Assembly: GCA_000499405.2 (NCBI GenBank)
Contig: HG738137.1
Location: forward strand, 9,659,459-9,723,458
Source of the DNA: Onchocerca volvulus
Taxonomy: Eukaryota > Nematoda > Chromadorea > Rhabditida > Onchocercidae
DNA: 64,000 nt
Direction of reading: 5' to 3'
Part shown: positions 52,797 to 64,000 of the stretch, one piece after another
Numbering within the stretch: position 1 is the first letter of the stretch
Layout: each line of letters opens with the position of its first letter
Translations under genes and position numbers: made by a program
Notes under the pieces: generated by a model
Seen by the model: only the letters and a program-made list of their open reading frames with translations
The model's database searches: none
Told to the model about the DNA's origin: nothing

Positions 52797-53828
52797 TTCA
52801 CGACATATGGTTTGCCTGTTGTAGTTTCATTCAAATTCAAAAATTTTGATTGTTGAGCGTTTGATTATTGCTTTGAAGATCATCATTATGTTCGCTGTTG
52901 CTGCTACTTTGCATGGAATTTGAAGATTTAATTAAATTTGAATTTTAACAAATTTAGCCCATCTGGCGAATATTTATTTCAACAATCTGTTGATAACTGC
53001 CCACATGAAATCAATCTGTCCATCGATCCTACAATTCATCATTTCGGATGTCTTGCCTGATGATAAGCTGACCATTTTGTTATCATATCAGAAGAGAGAA
53101 AACTTACTTACGAACTTGTTGAACTGAACAAACTTGTTTCACTCTTCTTTCCTCCTTTTCTCCACTCTTTTTTGCAATTCGGTAATTTTTCACGAACAAT
53201 AATTCGTTCCAGTAATTAATGGAGTTTTAAAGAATTTCATAATTGAAATTCAATGTATCACTCTTTTTTTTTTGTTTTTTCTTTCATTTCATATTGGCAT
53301 TAGTAATCATTTTGATGTTTTACCGAAATCTTTGATTAAAAGTTAAGATTCGTAATTAAATTAAATCAAAAATCAATTTGTTTAAAAAAAAAAAAAAAAT
53401 TGATTTTTACTTTCGAAATATTCTCGAAGTACAAAATTAGATATTATCTTGCAATGAATTTATGAAACTCTCATATTTCCATCATAATCTCACTCTTTTC
53501 ATTGCAATGTCATGTCATTTATCTTATCATTACTTATCATTGTCATCTGTTGTCCATTGTTATGATATTAATAGAAAAATTTATGGATAATTCAATTTCT
53601 AAATACTTTCTAGTAGTTAAGCAATTTTAGATAGAAATTATGTCTAAAATAATCAAACTTTGGCTATAATTTTAAACTTTTGATTGCCTAATAACTCACG
53701 TATTACGTGGAATATTGAAGGATTTGGAAATTTAGAAATCAAAAATCCTTCCATGTATCTCTACAGATAACAGTATTTCCTTATCATCTATTATCATTAT
53801 TATTGCTAATGTCAATATAATCATTATT

Positions 53829-53852
53829 GTCATCATCATCATCATCATCATC
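53829..53852. repeat. (CAT)n trinucleotide repeat
   Basis: About eight CAT units, read as poly-Met on the minus strand. Not coding. Confidence 0.9.
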
Positions 53853-56800
53853 AACAATGCTGTCAACTTTACATAAGAGAATATTAAACCTTTATCACCA
53901 ATTATTATCATCTCAAATTTCAGACTAGTTGTTATGATACAGTGAAACATAAGTCTTATCTTAATTTCTAATCTAATCTCAACTTGGCAGCAAAAGCAGC
54001 AAACTTAATGAATGAATAAATATTCTTTCATTTTATTCTCTCCCATTGTATCCATTTCACATCTATTCGCGTTCATCCAATATGAAATGCTTCGACACCT
54101 CTAATAAACTTCTTCTTTCAACTTATCACCTTATCACCTGATAACATCATTTACTTACTTCTTTACGCATCCGTTCACGTATTCCGTGATCGAGTTTAAA
54201 GTGTAAAACTTCTTGACACGCTTTGATAAGTCATAATGTATATTTCAACAAGGGAGAAACTTTCATCATGTCATCAGAGAAATGTGACTCATTCAAAAAC
54301 TGATAGTCATAGATAAAAGTGAGTTTAGTAATGTCACCAGTTGTCTGATCGGTTACTTCTGTGTGACACTGATAGTGATCAGGTTATCAGTCATGCTAAT
54401 TATTAGTTCAATTCATCAGGAAAGCTATAATATATCCTACTGTATCATTACTTATCCATAACTTTTGAAGTTTTTTCCTACCGTAGTTTGGGATTGTTTA
54501 ATTGTTATGCTTGCATAATTCTGATTGGATTATGTTGATTTGTAAAAATATGTCAATTGTTTACTTATTACAACTCACAGAGTTTTCTTTTTTTTTTTTT
54601 TTCCAAATGCTTTCTCTCAGCTATAAAATTAATTGAATTTTTTGATAATTTCAAATTATTTTTTGAAATTTTGATTAGAAAATTTCAACACCCTACATTA
54701 ACACAATATTCCCATAATGTAAGGCATATTTAAACTTTCTTAACAAGCTCATGAAATGCAGCAATAGAAGTAGCTTATTTAGGCTTAAATAAGACACTAA
54801 ATGGCTGCCAACGATTTATCGGTCTAGGCCACACTGGCTTAGGCACTTTAGCAAAAAGTATAACTTTTTCAATAATGGCATCTGTAACAAGATTTATGAC
54901 CCAAATAAAACCTTGATCTACCCTCTTGTTGTTTTTAAATTATATTCTTTCCATGTCGAAAAAAAGACCACTCTTTTTCCTTTCCCTCTTGAAATATGAA
55001 TCGAATATTTACAATGAAAAAAAAAAAAAAAAAGAATATCCAAGGAACAGTCATAAAGAAAAACTTAATGACTACAAATGCTAGCGAAAAGTGCAATTTG
55101 CTACATTTACTTCCAAATTAGGCATGTTTTTATTGCGTGATTAATTTCTATGCAGGAAGAAGTCGAAAAATAGCCATTTTGAAAATTGAAAACCACTTGC
55201 AGGATTAAAGTTGGCAAAACAAGAATCGATCATTATTTCTATCGCGAAGATTGATTTAGATTCTAGAACGGTTTATTAGTTGTAAATGAGAGATAATTAT
55301 CAAATCGAAATTTTGATAATCAAAGAACAAGTGATAACAAGTGATTAGCTATTTAAGTAAGGTGAGATTGAATTGAAATTATAGCTAGAAAAGTTATTGG
55401 AAGTAATGCAGAAAGTTGTTGAATGTCACCATGAACATGTCCTCCTCCAAAATCACATCTTTCTTCTCTTCTTCCTCGAACATCTGCTCAACTTTCATAC
55501 ATTCGATGGTTTGGATATTCTTCTTCTAAATCGAGGAGGATTGGCGATAACTATACGACGACGACAATGATGACATTCACCAGCTGCTGCTGCTACTGTC
55601 GTCGTTATCATATACCATACCGCAATTGACTTTTTCAAATCATTTTTCAATCCTTTCAACTACTACTACTGTCCATTCATTATTTATTTATTTGTCCATT
55701 TTAACAAAAAAAAAAAAAAAAAAATTTCGATAAAAATTTTGAAAGCTCAATATTTTTCGATCTTTCTTTTTCCTTTCTACTCTTTGAAATTTATTAGTAT
55801 ATAATTTATTGGTACAATTTGAATTCAATAATGCTGCTAAGCAACTGGGCGCACCGATATTTTTTTTTTTTTGACAATCATGATCTAATATTTGCTTTTG
55901 AAAAAAAAAAAAAAAAACTAACAATCCAGCCAAACTCTTTTTTTTTTTTTCTTCCTTTTATTTTATTAGAACATAATTTTTGCTCATCTTTAGGACTATT
56001 TCATTCATATCCTTTCTAGGCATTTTTTATTTCCATCCATCAATAATTTCTGATTAATTGTGCTGATTTCTTTTTTTTTTTTTTTTGAAATATAGTTTTA
56101 CTTCATTAATCAATTTTTATTTTAAAAATATTGTAATAATTTAATATGTATTAAATAGATTTTCGTAATCAAAAAGTTGTCCATTATCTCGAGATTTAGA
56201 TATCAATATAATTACAGAATTGAGAGCTCTCAAATCACGAACGAATTGAAAACTCGAACTTTAATAATTCTCAACTGCATGTATCAGTTCAGCGCCTGTA
56301 AAACTTGTTTCTAGTGAAATTTCGTTGTATTGCTTCATAATTTTTTTTTTTTTAAAGATATTTTAATATATCTTTTATATTTTACATCAACAAATAAAAT
56401 AGACGAAAATGTATGAAGTAGAAATTCATAAAAAAGGAGGGAGGAAGAACGATTCAGGAAAAAAGTCCATTCGGCAGAATGTTTCCTCTTTCGGGAAATT
56501 TGACAAATTAGTCCAGAAATTTTCTCATTTTCACTGATTTTTAACTTTCCATTTCGAAATATTTAACTTGCACTTTGTTAATTGGATATTACGGTTGTGT
56601 TGCTTCTTTCATGTTGAAGTTTTCAGTGTTTAATTTGTTACTTAATGGAAATGATAAACAATAGATCCATGAAGGAAGTCGAGAAATAGCAAACTTCATC
56701 TAAGTTAGTCTATAATTAAATTCACTTACTTTTAATTGCTCTTAAAAAGTCCAATAACTTAGCCAAATGAAGAATTAGCCATAATTAAGGGAGGCGCAAA

Positions 56801-56890
56801 CGAGCCAAGAAACAAGTGATTACTTTGTGCTAACAGTTTCATATATTTTATTCAGTTAATTTTCATTAGCCATTTTACATCTCTTTTAAG

Positions 56891-57098
56891 ATGCGGGAAA
56901 TTGCATTTGTTGTGCACGCCAATTTTACCTATGCATACGTTATTTCATTCATTCGTAATGTTTGCAGCAGATTTGCGAATGCATGCAATGAGCGGAGAGG
57001 GGAGAAGGGTCGAGAAATAGAATTTACCTATCCTTCGGGAGAAGTTGAGCTAGCTTTTTGCAAGGCAAAAATTTTGAGGAAGGGCGGAGGAAGAATTG
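56891..57098 (+). CDS. Possible first coding exon of the MYT1/ZTF-11-like gene
   Basis: ATG 56891 opens a 69-codon frame (MREIAFVVHANFTYAYVISF at the start, AKILRKGGGRI at the end) to an ATTG|GTAAGG donor at 57098/57099. It leaves phase 1, which is the phase needed by the downstream exon starting at 58052. The peptide has no family match, and the GC-richer surroundings keep several frames open on both strands, so this may instead be 5' untranslated or promoter DNA. If it is not coding, Met 58054 is the natural start of the gene. Confidence 0.33.
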
Positions 57099-58051
57099 GT
57101 AAGGAAGCAGGTGGCTGTTACCGTAGTTGCTACTTAGTGGAGTAAGACTTATCATCTGGTCTAAAGTGAGCAAGGATTGGAGAGGATTGAGAGTGCGGGG
57201 AACGAATGGCCAAGTTAAGGACACAAATGGAAAACTTGACAAGTGCAAAGCTTGCGGCCTGAAGATCAGGAAATGGGAAGAAGGAAAAGCGTTGAGCCTA
57301 AAGCCTAAAGGTCAGAAAGTTAGGATAAAGGAGGAGGAGGAGAGTTGCGGGAATATCCTAATCATCTCTAGGGCGGCTTTCCTTTGAAGGAAGAAAGTTT
57401 AAGGTGGAGTTACTCGTGCACCACCCATCATCATCATCATCACCAATTTGGGTATTCCTATTAGAGGTACGGGGGAGGGGGTGGAGGTTGAAAGTACTGC
57501 ATTATACACACCGATGCTTGCTTCTTTCTACTTGCTTCCTTCATCATCGTTACTTTCACTTCCGAGTTCTTTCTTGTGGACCGATAAATACAAGCATAAG
57601 CACGCACGCACGCATATATACACCCACACGCATGCAATGCACGCACACGCACGCACGCATGCAAAGATGGATACGAAGAGTGAGAGAGAGTGAAGTCATC
57701 ACTTTGATGGACCATCTGCGGCTAGTAAGGACCGACCGCATGTTGTCTTGTCTCATTGTTATTTATTCGCATGTGATCTGCGCAACTGTTACTCCTACTG
57801 CTACTGCTCGATTTGCTTTGTTTGGAGGATTGATGAAAGCGTCGTAAATCGCAAGCTTTCCATCTCACTCACACTGTTTCTTGTTAGCAATGATTGTATT
57901 CGGTTGTACGGGGCTAACAAGCCAGCTATCTATCGTATATTCTTACCATATTTTTTGCAATTTTCACGTTCAAATTTGAAATTTACGTGAATAATCACAA
58001 AATTGAGAGAAGCCATTCCAATCTTGATATTACGAAATATACACACTTCAG
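57099..58051. promoter_or_regulatory. GC-richer 5' block of the zinc-finger gene
   Basis: Roughly 57000-57850 has more G and C than the rest of the window and a CA/CACG microsatellite (about 57590-57665). It shows overlapping open frames on both strands, the pattern expected of higher-GC non-coding DNA. Its position before the first secure exon of a regulated neural transcription factor suggests promoter, 5' UTR or first-intron sequence. No individual binding site is claimed. Confidence 0.4.
57588..57664. repeat. (CA/CACG)n microsatellite
   Basis: CACGCACGCACGCATATATA followed by CACACGCATGC-type units. It gives artefactual His/Thr/Ala frames on the plus strand and Cys/Val/Arg/Ala frames on the minus strand. 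Confidence 0.9.
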
Positions 58052-61000
58052 ATATGACAGCAACGCCACATTTCCTGCTTGCAGCTATGACGAAATTACA
58101 TCATACAACAGCTGCTACAAATTTGCATCAGAATTCATCGATTTCATCAAAGGAAATATCACTATCACCTCCGATTCCGAATCAAGAATCCGATTTATGC
58201 GTACGAGAAAAATCGGTTACGCAGATGGAATCTTCTCCAGTAACCTGTCGATCATTATCAGGACATGATAATTCAGTATCAGTCGAAGTACCATCTCCAA
58301 ATTGTCACATTACAAGTGATAGTTGCAGCAATAGTAGTAGTAGTCATATCGATGGTATCACTAGTGCTTATATTAACAATGTGAAACGACGACGGAAACC
58401 AGATGGTAATTTCTTTTTTTTTTTTTTTTTTCATTTTGAAATCAATTAATTTGGATAAATTTCATACATTATGTTTTGCTCATTTCCTCAAGATTTCTAG
58501 GAATTTTGATCGAAAAAAAAAAGAAAGAATATTTTCAAAGAAATTTTCGCGGATTTTTTAATTTGTTCATTTACTCATCCTTTGATTTACTTACTCGTCG
58601 CCTTTCTAACTGTTATCCATCATATTAGTGATGAATTTATGTGAAGCATTCAGTAACATATGTTTATTGTTTAATTCTCGATTCGTCGATATATTGAGTA
58701 CTTATTTACTTTAATAGCATGTCCTCGTAAGCAGATGTAAGTAAGCTATATGCAAATAAATAAGCTAAGCTGACAGCTTATTTAAAGCTTAAATCTATCA
58801 CGATTGTTTCAAAATTCATTTAATGCAAATAATAACGTATATTTATTGAATGCTGCATGATTTATATCTTTATTGATAATTCATGGATTCGTTAACCGAA
58901 GTGCGACTCCTTAAAAGATATAATGATAGCGTTGATGCTTACTTATTGGCAGTTTCCAGCACTGTGTTCATTTCTAGAAGTGCATATTGTCTAGGATGGA
59001 TTTAGTTGAAATGAATTCAAGAATATTGTCCATTCATGTGCAATTCTTCGAATTTTTCGAAAATTCATATTTATATTTCAAAAGAGATATTTTTTTTTTT
59101 TTTTGATTTCTTTATGTTCACACGTGATTTGTGAAAAAAAAAATTTTTTTTCTTTTTCAAATTCCTTGCTTTTTATTTCTTTGGGAGAAGCATTGTGGGA
59201 ATGCAATGATATATCTTTGTTATCTAATTGAGTTTATAGCTGCACATTTTTGTTTGTTGCTATCTTTGTTACCTAATTTTTATTACTTCTCTATCTCAGA
59301 ATATTTATCTAAGAATGTCACTTAAATGGAAAAAAAATGGCAATATTGGCAGAGGCAGGTGTTAGGAACAGATATGATCCTTCTCGGATTTAATCTTTAT
59401 CTATTGACAGAATATTTCGCACAAGCTGACTTTCTATAGTCATTATCTTGTTTAACTAAACTTCACCGAACTTTTTTATTAATTAAGGTTTCGATGAATA
59501 TCGAATGATTCATCGTTGCCTACTTAGGGAGATCAGAATTTCCATGTATTTCATTTTAAACTAAATCGTTCTCTTTTTCATTCTCACTGTGTTTCTCCCC
59601 ACTTTTTTTCTTCCTTTTTCTCTCTCTTTCTGTTCACATTTCGAATTTTTTCATTATCTATAATAGTTGTTTTTTCAGATTATTGCAAACAAATGGTTAA
59701 TACTAATATAATCTTTCATTTCATAGCCAGTTGACGCCTACTATTAACTAAACGAGAATATAGGTGATATATGAATGTGATAGAATAATTTAACTTGTAA
59801 GAAATCGTAAATTTCTTCCAAGAATCTTTTCTCACTTACCTTAAATTGACCTAAAAATTTTTATTCTTAGCAAATCATGTAAACATCGCCTGTCCCAAGA
59901 TAAAGCTTCAATAAGAGACATTAAAGGAGAAAAATCTATTGCAAACTTTTTTACAAATAATTTGAAGGTATTTATATCCAATATTTTCATCCATCCATTT
60001 ATTCTTCTTTCAAATATTTGGAAAGTATTGCAGGTTTTCATAATCTACCATAATTTTTATCTGTGATACAGTAGTAATTGCTTTTAAATAATTGTTGGAG
60101 GGAGATAAAGGCTTGGCATTGTTATCTTCAGGGGTATCTAAATAGGCACCTTATTGATGTGGAATGCTAAGAGATGATGTTGATAGTTTACTGATATTTG
60201 ACCGTAATAATCTGATTATTCTTTTATTTTATGAAGTTTTAATTGATGCTTAATTTCTCCCATCGCTTATTTTGCGTTGTTAACATCACTATTCTTAGTA
60301 GGACTAGACAGTGAGAGTTACGAATGCTTAGTCTTTGCTACCTGGTACTGGACCATGTAATCGTTTGACTAAAAATTATTCATGTGATTTACTGTATGGA
60401 TAGATATTTTCAGCAAGTGCTACCGGATAAGTTATTTTAAAGTCAGTAATTTCAGAGTGAGAAAAAATTTCATTTTCTTTAGATCTATAATTAAAATCAG
60501 AATATGCGTGAAAAATGAATTAATTTTCAGCAAAAAATATCGTCCATGTTGTCGAACAGGTCACTGAAGAGCAAGAAGAAGATTCAGAAGGGAATGCGAG
60601 CAAATTTGCCGGCGATATTACCGGAACGACTGATATTATTTGCAAACCTTCAACTTCCGATTTGTCCCAAAACAAAACTTTATTAGATCGAGTACAGCAA
60701 TCTTCAGCTACCATTCCCATCCAGATCCATGCACCACTTCCATTCAGTGTGGAATCTTTAGCCACTTCTGCTTCAAATCATGCTTCTGTGAGTTTGAATT
60801 GTTCGGAACGTGGGAGTACTCCGGAATCTCGCACTCCGCAATCACCACTTTCTGTCGATTCTCACTCCTCTCGCACACCCCGTGGAAAATCTCCTATTGT
60901 GCCGTTTTCGTCGTTTGGTAGTGGAGAATTCCGAAGTCCACAGAAAATTCCACATTCATTGCCATCGTTTCCCACTGGATTGAAAAACCGAAATGGTATA

Positions 61001-64000
61001 TTCATTATTAAAGTTTGATTTCGTGATTTTAATATTTGAAATACGAAAGGATTTTGGTATTTTCTATAATTGTTTTAAATCACTGTCCAACCATTGACAT
61101 ACTTTGATTAATGGATCCATTAAATGGATTGCTTATAGCCTTTCAGGAGGCTCAGTTAGAATTTTATGCTGTGTGCAGTCGTGTATTCATTGGAAAGCAT
61201 CTGCACTGAGTAATCGGATTAGCTATAATAATTGAAGTTCATGTAATGCAAATTATTGGTTTTGAAATGAAGCTTCACGCTTTTTAAGTTCCAATTTTTT
61301 TTCCCTTTTTCCTTTTTTTTTTTTTTTTTTTCAAAGTAGTTTTCGACTTGATTATTTCGAAAAATGTTGCTAGAAATGTACAACAAGCTTCATTTTCTTT
61401 TGAGTTTAATGAAACTCATAAATTACTCCCTTTTACAATGTTTCTAGTAAAATCTGATTTCAAGGGAGAATCTAAAAATCATTGAATAAAGAAATAAGTA
61501 GATGATCTCCAAGTATCTCTGCTGAACTTAACATGCATTTAGCCGCAATGAAGAATTGGTTTATTACAGATGTCGAAAATAAATTTTGAACTCGATTAAT
61601 TTCGTCTCATAGTTACAAATTTAATTATTTGTGTTTCTCACATTTTTTACTTGTTTTTCCTAGAAAAGTGTCATTTGCAGAAGCTGGTAAGTTGACTTGT
61701 CCAACACCAGGTTGTGATGGATCAGGCCATCAAACGGGCCTCTATACTCATCACAGAAGCCTTTCGGGTTGCCCAAGACGACCAGATAAATCGACAATAC
61801 AGTGTGAGTCATTCGTCTGATTTCGCAAAATTTCCGCAAGCTTTCTATTTTTCTTTTTTTTTTTTTTTTTTTTTTTTAATGTGAATTAAAAAAATCTCGC
61901 ATTATTTCGGAATAATTGACTAGATAAGATGGGTGGTTACATGTGTGAAGTGAGGATTTAGACTCTTTTTTTCCTCTCATCATAAAGACGAGAGAAAAAT
62001 CTTGTTTTTCGAATATAAATTTAAGTTTATTAAAAAGATCACCAAGTGATGAAAACGTCACTTGTCATTGTGTCATTGTTGATTGGATAGTTAGTAAACA
62101 TTTCTACTTATTACGTAGCAACAATTTGCTGTTAATGTCGAGTCATCTGTCCGTATTTTTTTCTCATTCTTCCAGTACTGAATAATTTTCTATTTTATTT
62201 AAAGAGATTTTAAACAATTTAGCTGTTTTTTTAATATCGATTGTTCATGAAATGCCTTTTCTAATCGAGGGTAAAAAAAAAAAGGGAAAGATACTGGAAT
62301 TTAAAAAGTAACGCAAAAGTAATTAAAAAGTCGATAAGGCCAGCAAGAAAAATTAGGCAATTGCAAATTACAATTTATAATATGAATTTTGTATGAAAAT
62401 TGAAATGCTTGGTATGTTAATTCCTGTGAATTTACTCTCTTCCTCTCTATTGTATTTATTTATTATTAGCTAATTATCATCTCTGTTATTTGGAGGTTGG
62501 ACAGCTATTGACCTGGTCCGTCGTCATACAAGATAATATCGGCAAATGCGCTTACATAAAGGCAAACATTTCCTTGATTATCCCATGCATGATCAATGGT
62601 CGTGAGTAGCAGATGGCCGGGCGTCAAGATCTCTTTCCAATCTCAAATATCCTTTGTCAACCACTTAAGCTGCCTGACTTTCTTCTTGCTTCTGAAGTTC
62701 TGCTGATAAAATTTGTCAGTCTTTTGGTAGCTTTTAATGTAGCCTTTTCTCCTTTTATTTTAAAATTTTTGACTCGATGCCACTGAAAATTCGTATGACT
62801 TAATGATTTTATTATTTATTTTTTTTTTTTTTGAGTTTCATCTTCATTCCTTTTGGATCGAGTCAAAAAAAAAATAAATAAATAAATAAATAAAACATAG
62901 CAAAAATAAAAAAAAAATACAAAAATGTATGTTTTTTTTGTCATTCACAAGTACAAGTCTCTTATTACCGTTTTCGGCATGGCAGTTAGCTCCCTCTGTT
63001 ATCATCACAAATTGATCTTTCGAAATAATTGTTAAGTGTTAAATAGCCGTTAAAAATAATGAATTCTTTCTTGCGTTTTCTTTAAGGGATGAGTGATGTT
63101 TAGTTTCTTGTGAGAGGTTCACCAAAAACTAAAGCTTGTTCCATAGGTTCTCGTTTTGCTACTTAAAAATTCATTTGAAATATGTTCTCTTATTAAGTCA
63201 ATAATTCTTTCGGAAGAGTAATAAAAAATATGCCGCATTCCATTGGAATATTGCACATATATGAAATTTTGTTTTCATGCCTAAAGCCTCTACTCTTTGA
63301 GTATCATTGATTATCCACTAATATTTCACTACATTTGATCGTTTCATTGAAATTTCATCAATAAATTAATGGATTGATTGTCGGCATGTTTTGAAACTAT
63401 TCTTCTAACCCTCATACATATTACTGTGGTACTTTTATTATCCATTTCTTTGTTTTGCATATTTTTCTAGCTCATAAATTTAAGCCGACAAAAGAAGGAA
63501 GACGAAAGAGAGGAAAGAGTGATGTTCCCATTCAGGAAATGATCAGCTTATTTAGCGATGAAGTAGGAAGCTTTCTCCACCGTAGTGGGTACGGTATGAT
63601 TAACTTTCATTTTGATCGGAGTGCTTGGACAGTAATGATTATCCAATTGATGTTTCGCTGATTATAGTGTGCAAGAAGTGAGTGACGCTGATCGGCCTTG
63701 ATCACGACATGCCGCCTTTTGTTCCTTCCGTCATTTTCCTTTTGTCTCCTCAAATTTGTACTTTCCATATGTCTTAATTTGAACTAATTTATTATCTCTC
63801 TTCTGCTTTTTCAAATACTCTCATGATAAAAGAATGCAAGTGACGACAGCTGGAAAAAAAAAGAAGGAAGTGATGCGGAAAGCTATTAATCGTGATCATT
63901 TTTAAATCAAATATCAATTTTCTATCCAAAATCTCATTGTAAATTGTTAAAAATTTTTCAGTGTTAGCCTTACAACAAGATACGGTGTTGCGTTGTACAA
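58052..64000 (+). CDS. MYT1/ST18-family C2HC zinc-finger transcription factor (ZTF-11-like), partial at the right edge
   Basis: Exons 58052-58405, 60531-60995, 61681-61803, 63471-63593 and 63962-64000 (continuing) join in phase 1 at each junction. Met 58054 gives the first safe start. A Ser/Thr/Pro-rich, low-complexity region of about 275 residues precedes one complete C2HC finger in exon 61681: [10 protein letters not shown], then HQTGLYTHH, then RSLSGCPRR. This is the hallmark of the MYT1 family. A basic linker follows ([13 protein letters not shown], then [12 protein letters not shown]). The last exon reads [13 protein letters not shown], the start of a second finger cut off by the window. 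Family members (vertebrate MYT1, MYT1L and ST18; nematode ZTF-11) bind AAAGTTT-type DNA in the nucleus and promote neuronal fate by repressing other programmes. The acceptor for exon 3 is chosen at 61680 because the one at 61663 breaks the frame. Confidence 0.88.
62869..62894. repeat. (AAAT)n microsatellite
   Basis: About five AAAT/TAAA units within the intron between 61804 and 63470 of the zinc-finger gene. Confidence 0.9.

Larger units (their letters stand above)
51740..56890. other. Gene-poor region with microsatellites
   Basis: About 5 kb between the unidentified minus-strand gene and the zinc-finger gene; probably regulatory DNA shared by two divergent promoters. It contains the repeats listed separately, poly-A/T runs at 55706, 55901, 55938 and 56070, and a purine-rich minus-strand frame near 55430-55500 encoding a short acidic peptide (MKVEQMFEEEEKKDVILEED) with no partner exon. 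Confidence 0.45.

Noticed and set aside
57127..57387. 86-codon frame with a CKACGLKIRKWEEGKAL segment, briefly considered a zinc ribbon
   Set aside because: Only one CxxC pair, no second pair, and its start lies inside another open frame; no exon partner in phase.
57404..57847. 147-codon plus-strand frame and overlapping frames on both strands
   Set aside because: Runs through a CA/CACG microsatellite in GC-richer DNA; frames are open on both strands with no splice logic.
61664..61680. Alternative earlier acceptor for the zinc-finger exon
   Set aside because: The phase does not match the preceding donor at 60995; the acceptor at 61680 keeps the C2HC finger in frame.
1..64000. CRISPR arrays, operons, bacterial insertion sequences, tRNA genes
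   Set aside because: No spaced direct-repeat array, no Shine-Dalgarno-led gene strings, no transposase frame and no GGTTCRANNCC arm with a foldable cloverleaf were seen.

Overview
The window is AT-rich eukaryotic nuclear DNA with interrupted genes, TTTTCAG-like 3' splice sites, many long A/T homopolymers and no bacterial gene organisation. The encoded proteins and a partial ribosomal DNA block (18S tail, ITS1, 5.8S, ITS2, 28S head) point to a nematode, probably a spirurid or filarial species. That placement comes from rDNA style, base composition and protein resemblance, not from a database search.

Five genes can be rebuilt exon by exon with matching splice phases. (1) 2.4-4.3 kb, plus strand: a small atypical dual-specificity phosphatase (259 aa, 5 exons). 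(2) 13.9-5.9 kb, minus strand: an MCTP, with three C2 domains and two C-terminal membrane segments (746-772 aa, 20 exons). (3) 34.9-38.7 kb, plus strand: an FKBP8-like immunophilin with TPR repeats and a C-terminal anchor (406 aa, 8 exons). (4) 44.35-39.16 kb, minus strand: a CLN3/battenin-like lysosomal membrane protein (410 aa, 13 exons), convergent with FKBP8. (5) From 58.05 kb, possibly 56.9 kb, to past the right edge, plus strand: a MYT1/ST18-type C2HC zinc-finger factor resembling nematode ZTF-11. A sixth, unrecognised minus-strand gene is suggested at 51.7-48.6 kb by four phase-compatible exons.

Between the genes: 16.72-18.34 kb holds the truncated rDNA block, with the window's only ambiguous base at its left end. 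18.3-34.9 kb is mostly gene-poor with tandem repeats, but holds isolated exon-like islands on both strands (26.7-32 kb), one of them RRM-like. 44.4-56.9 kb is a second gene-poor stretch containing the unidentified gene. 57.0-57.9 kb is a GC-richer, CA/CG microsatellite-bearing block that looks like the zinc-finger gene's 5' or promoter region.

The most unusual structure is a roughly 375-bp, nearly identical inverted duplication inside the MCTP gene. Exons 4 and 5, with the intron between them, recur in opposite orientation in intron 7, so exons 6 and 7 lie in the loop of a potential long hairpin. The genes do not form a pathway. They are ordinary neighbours acting in signalling (DUSP), ER-membrane contact or calcium-responsive membrane biology (MCTP), mitochondrial or ER proteostasis (FKBP8), lysosomal function (CLN3) and neural gene regulation (MYT1-like).
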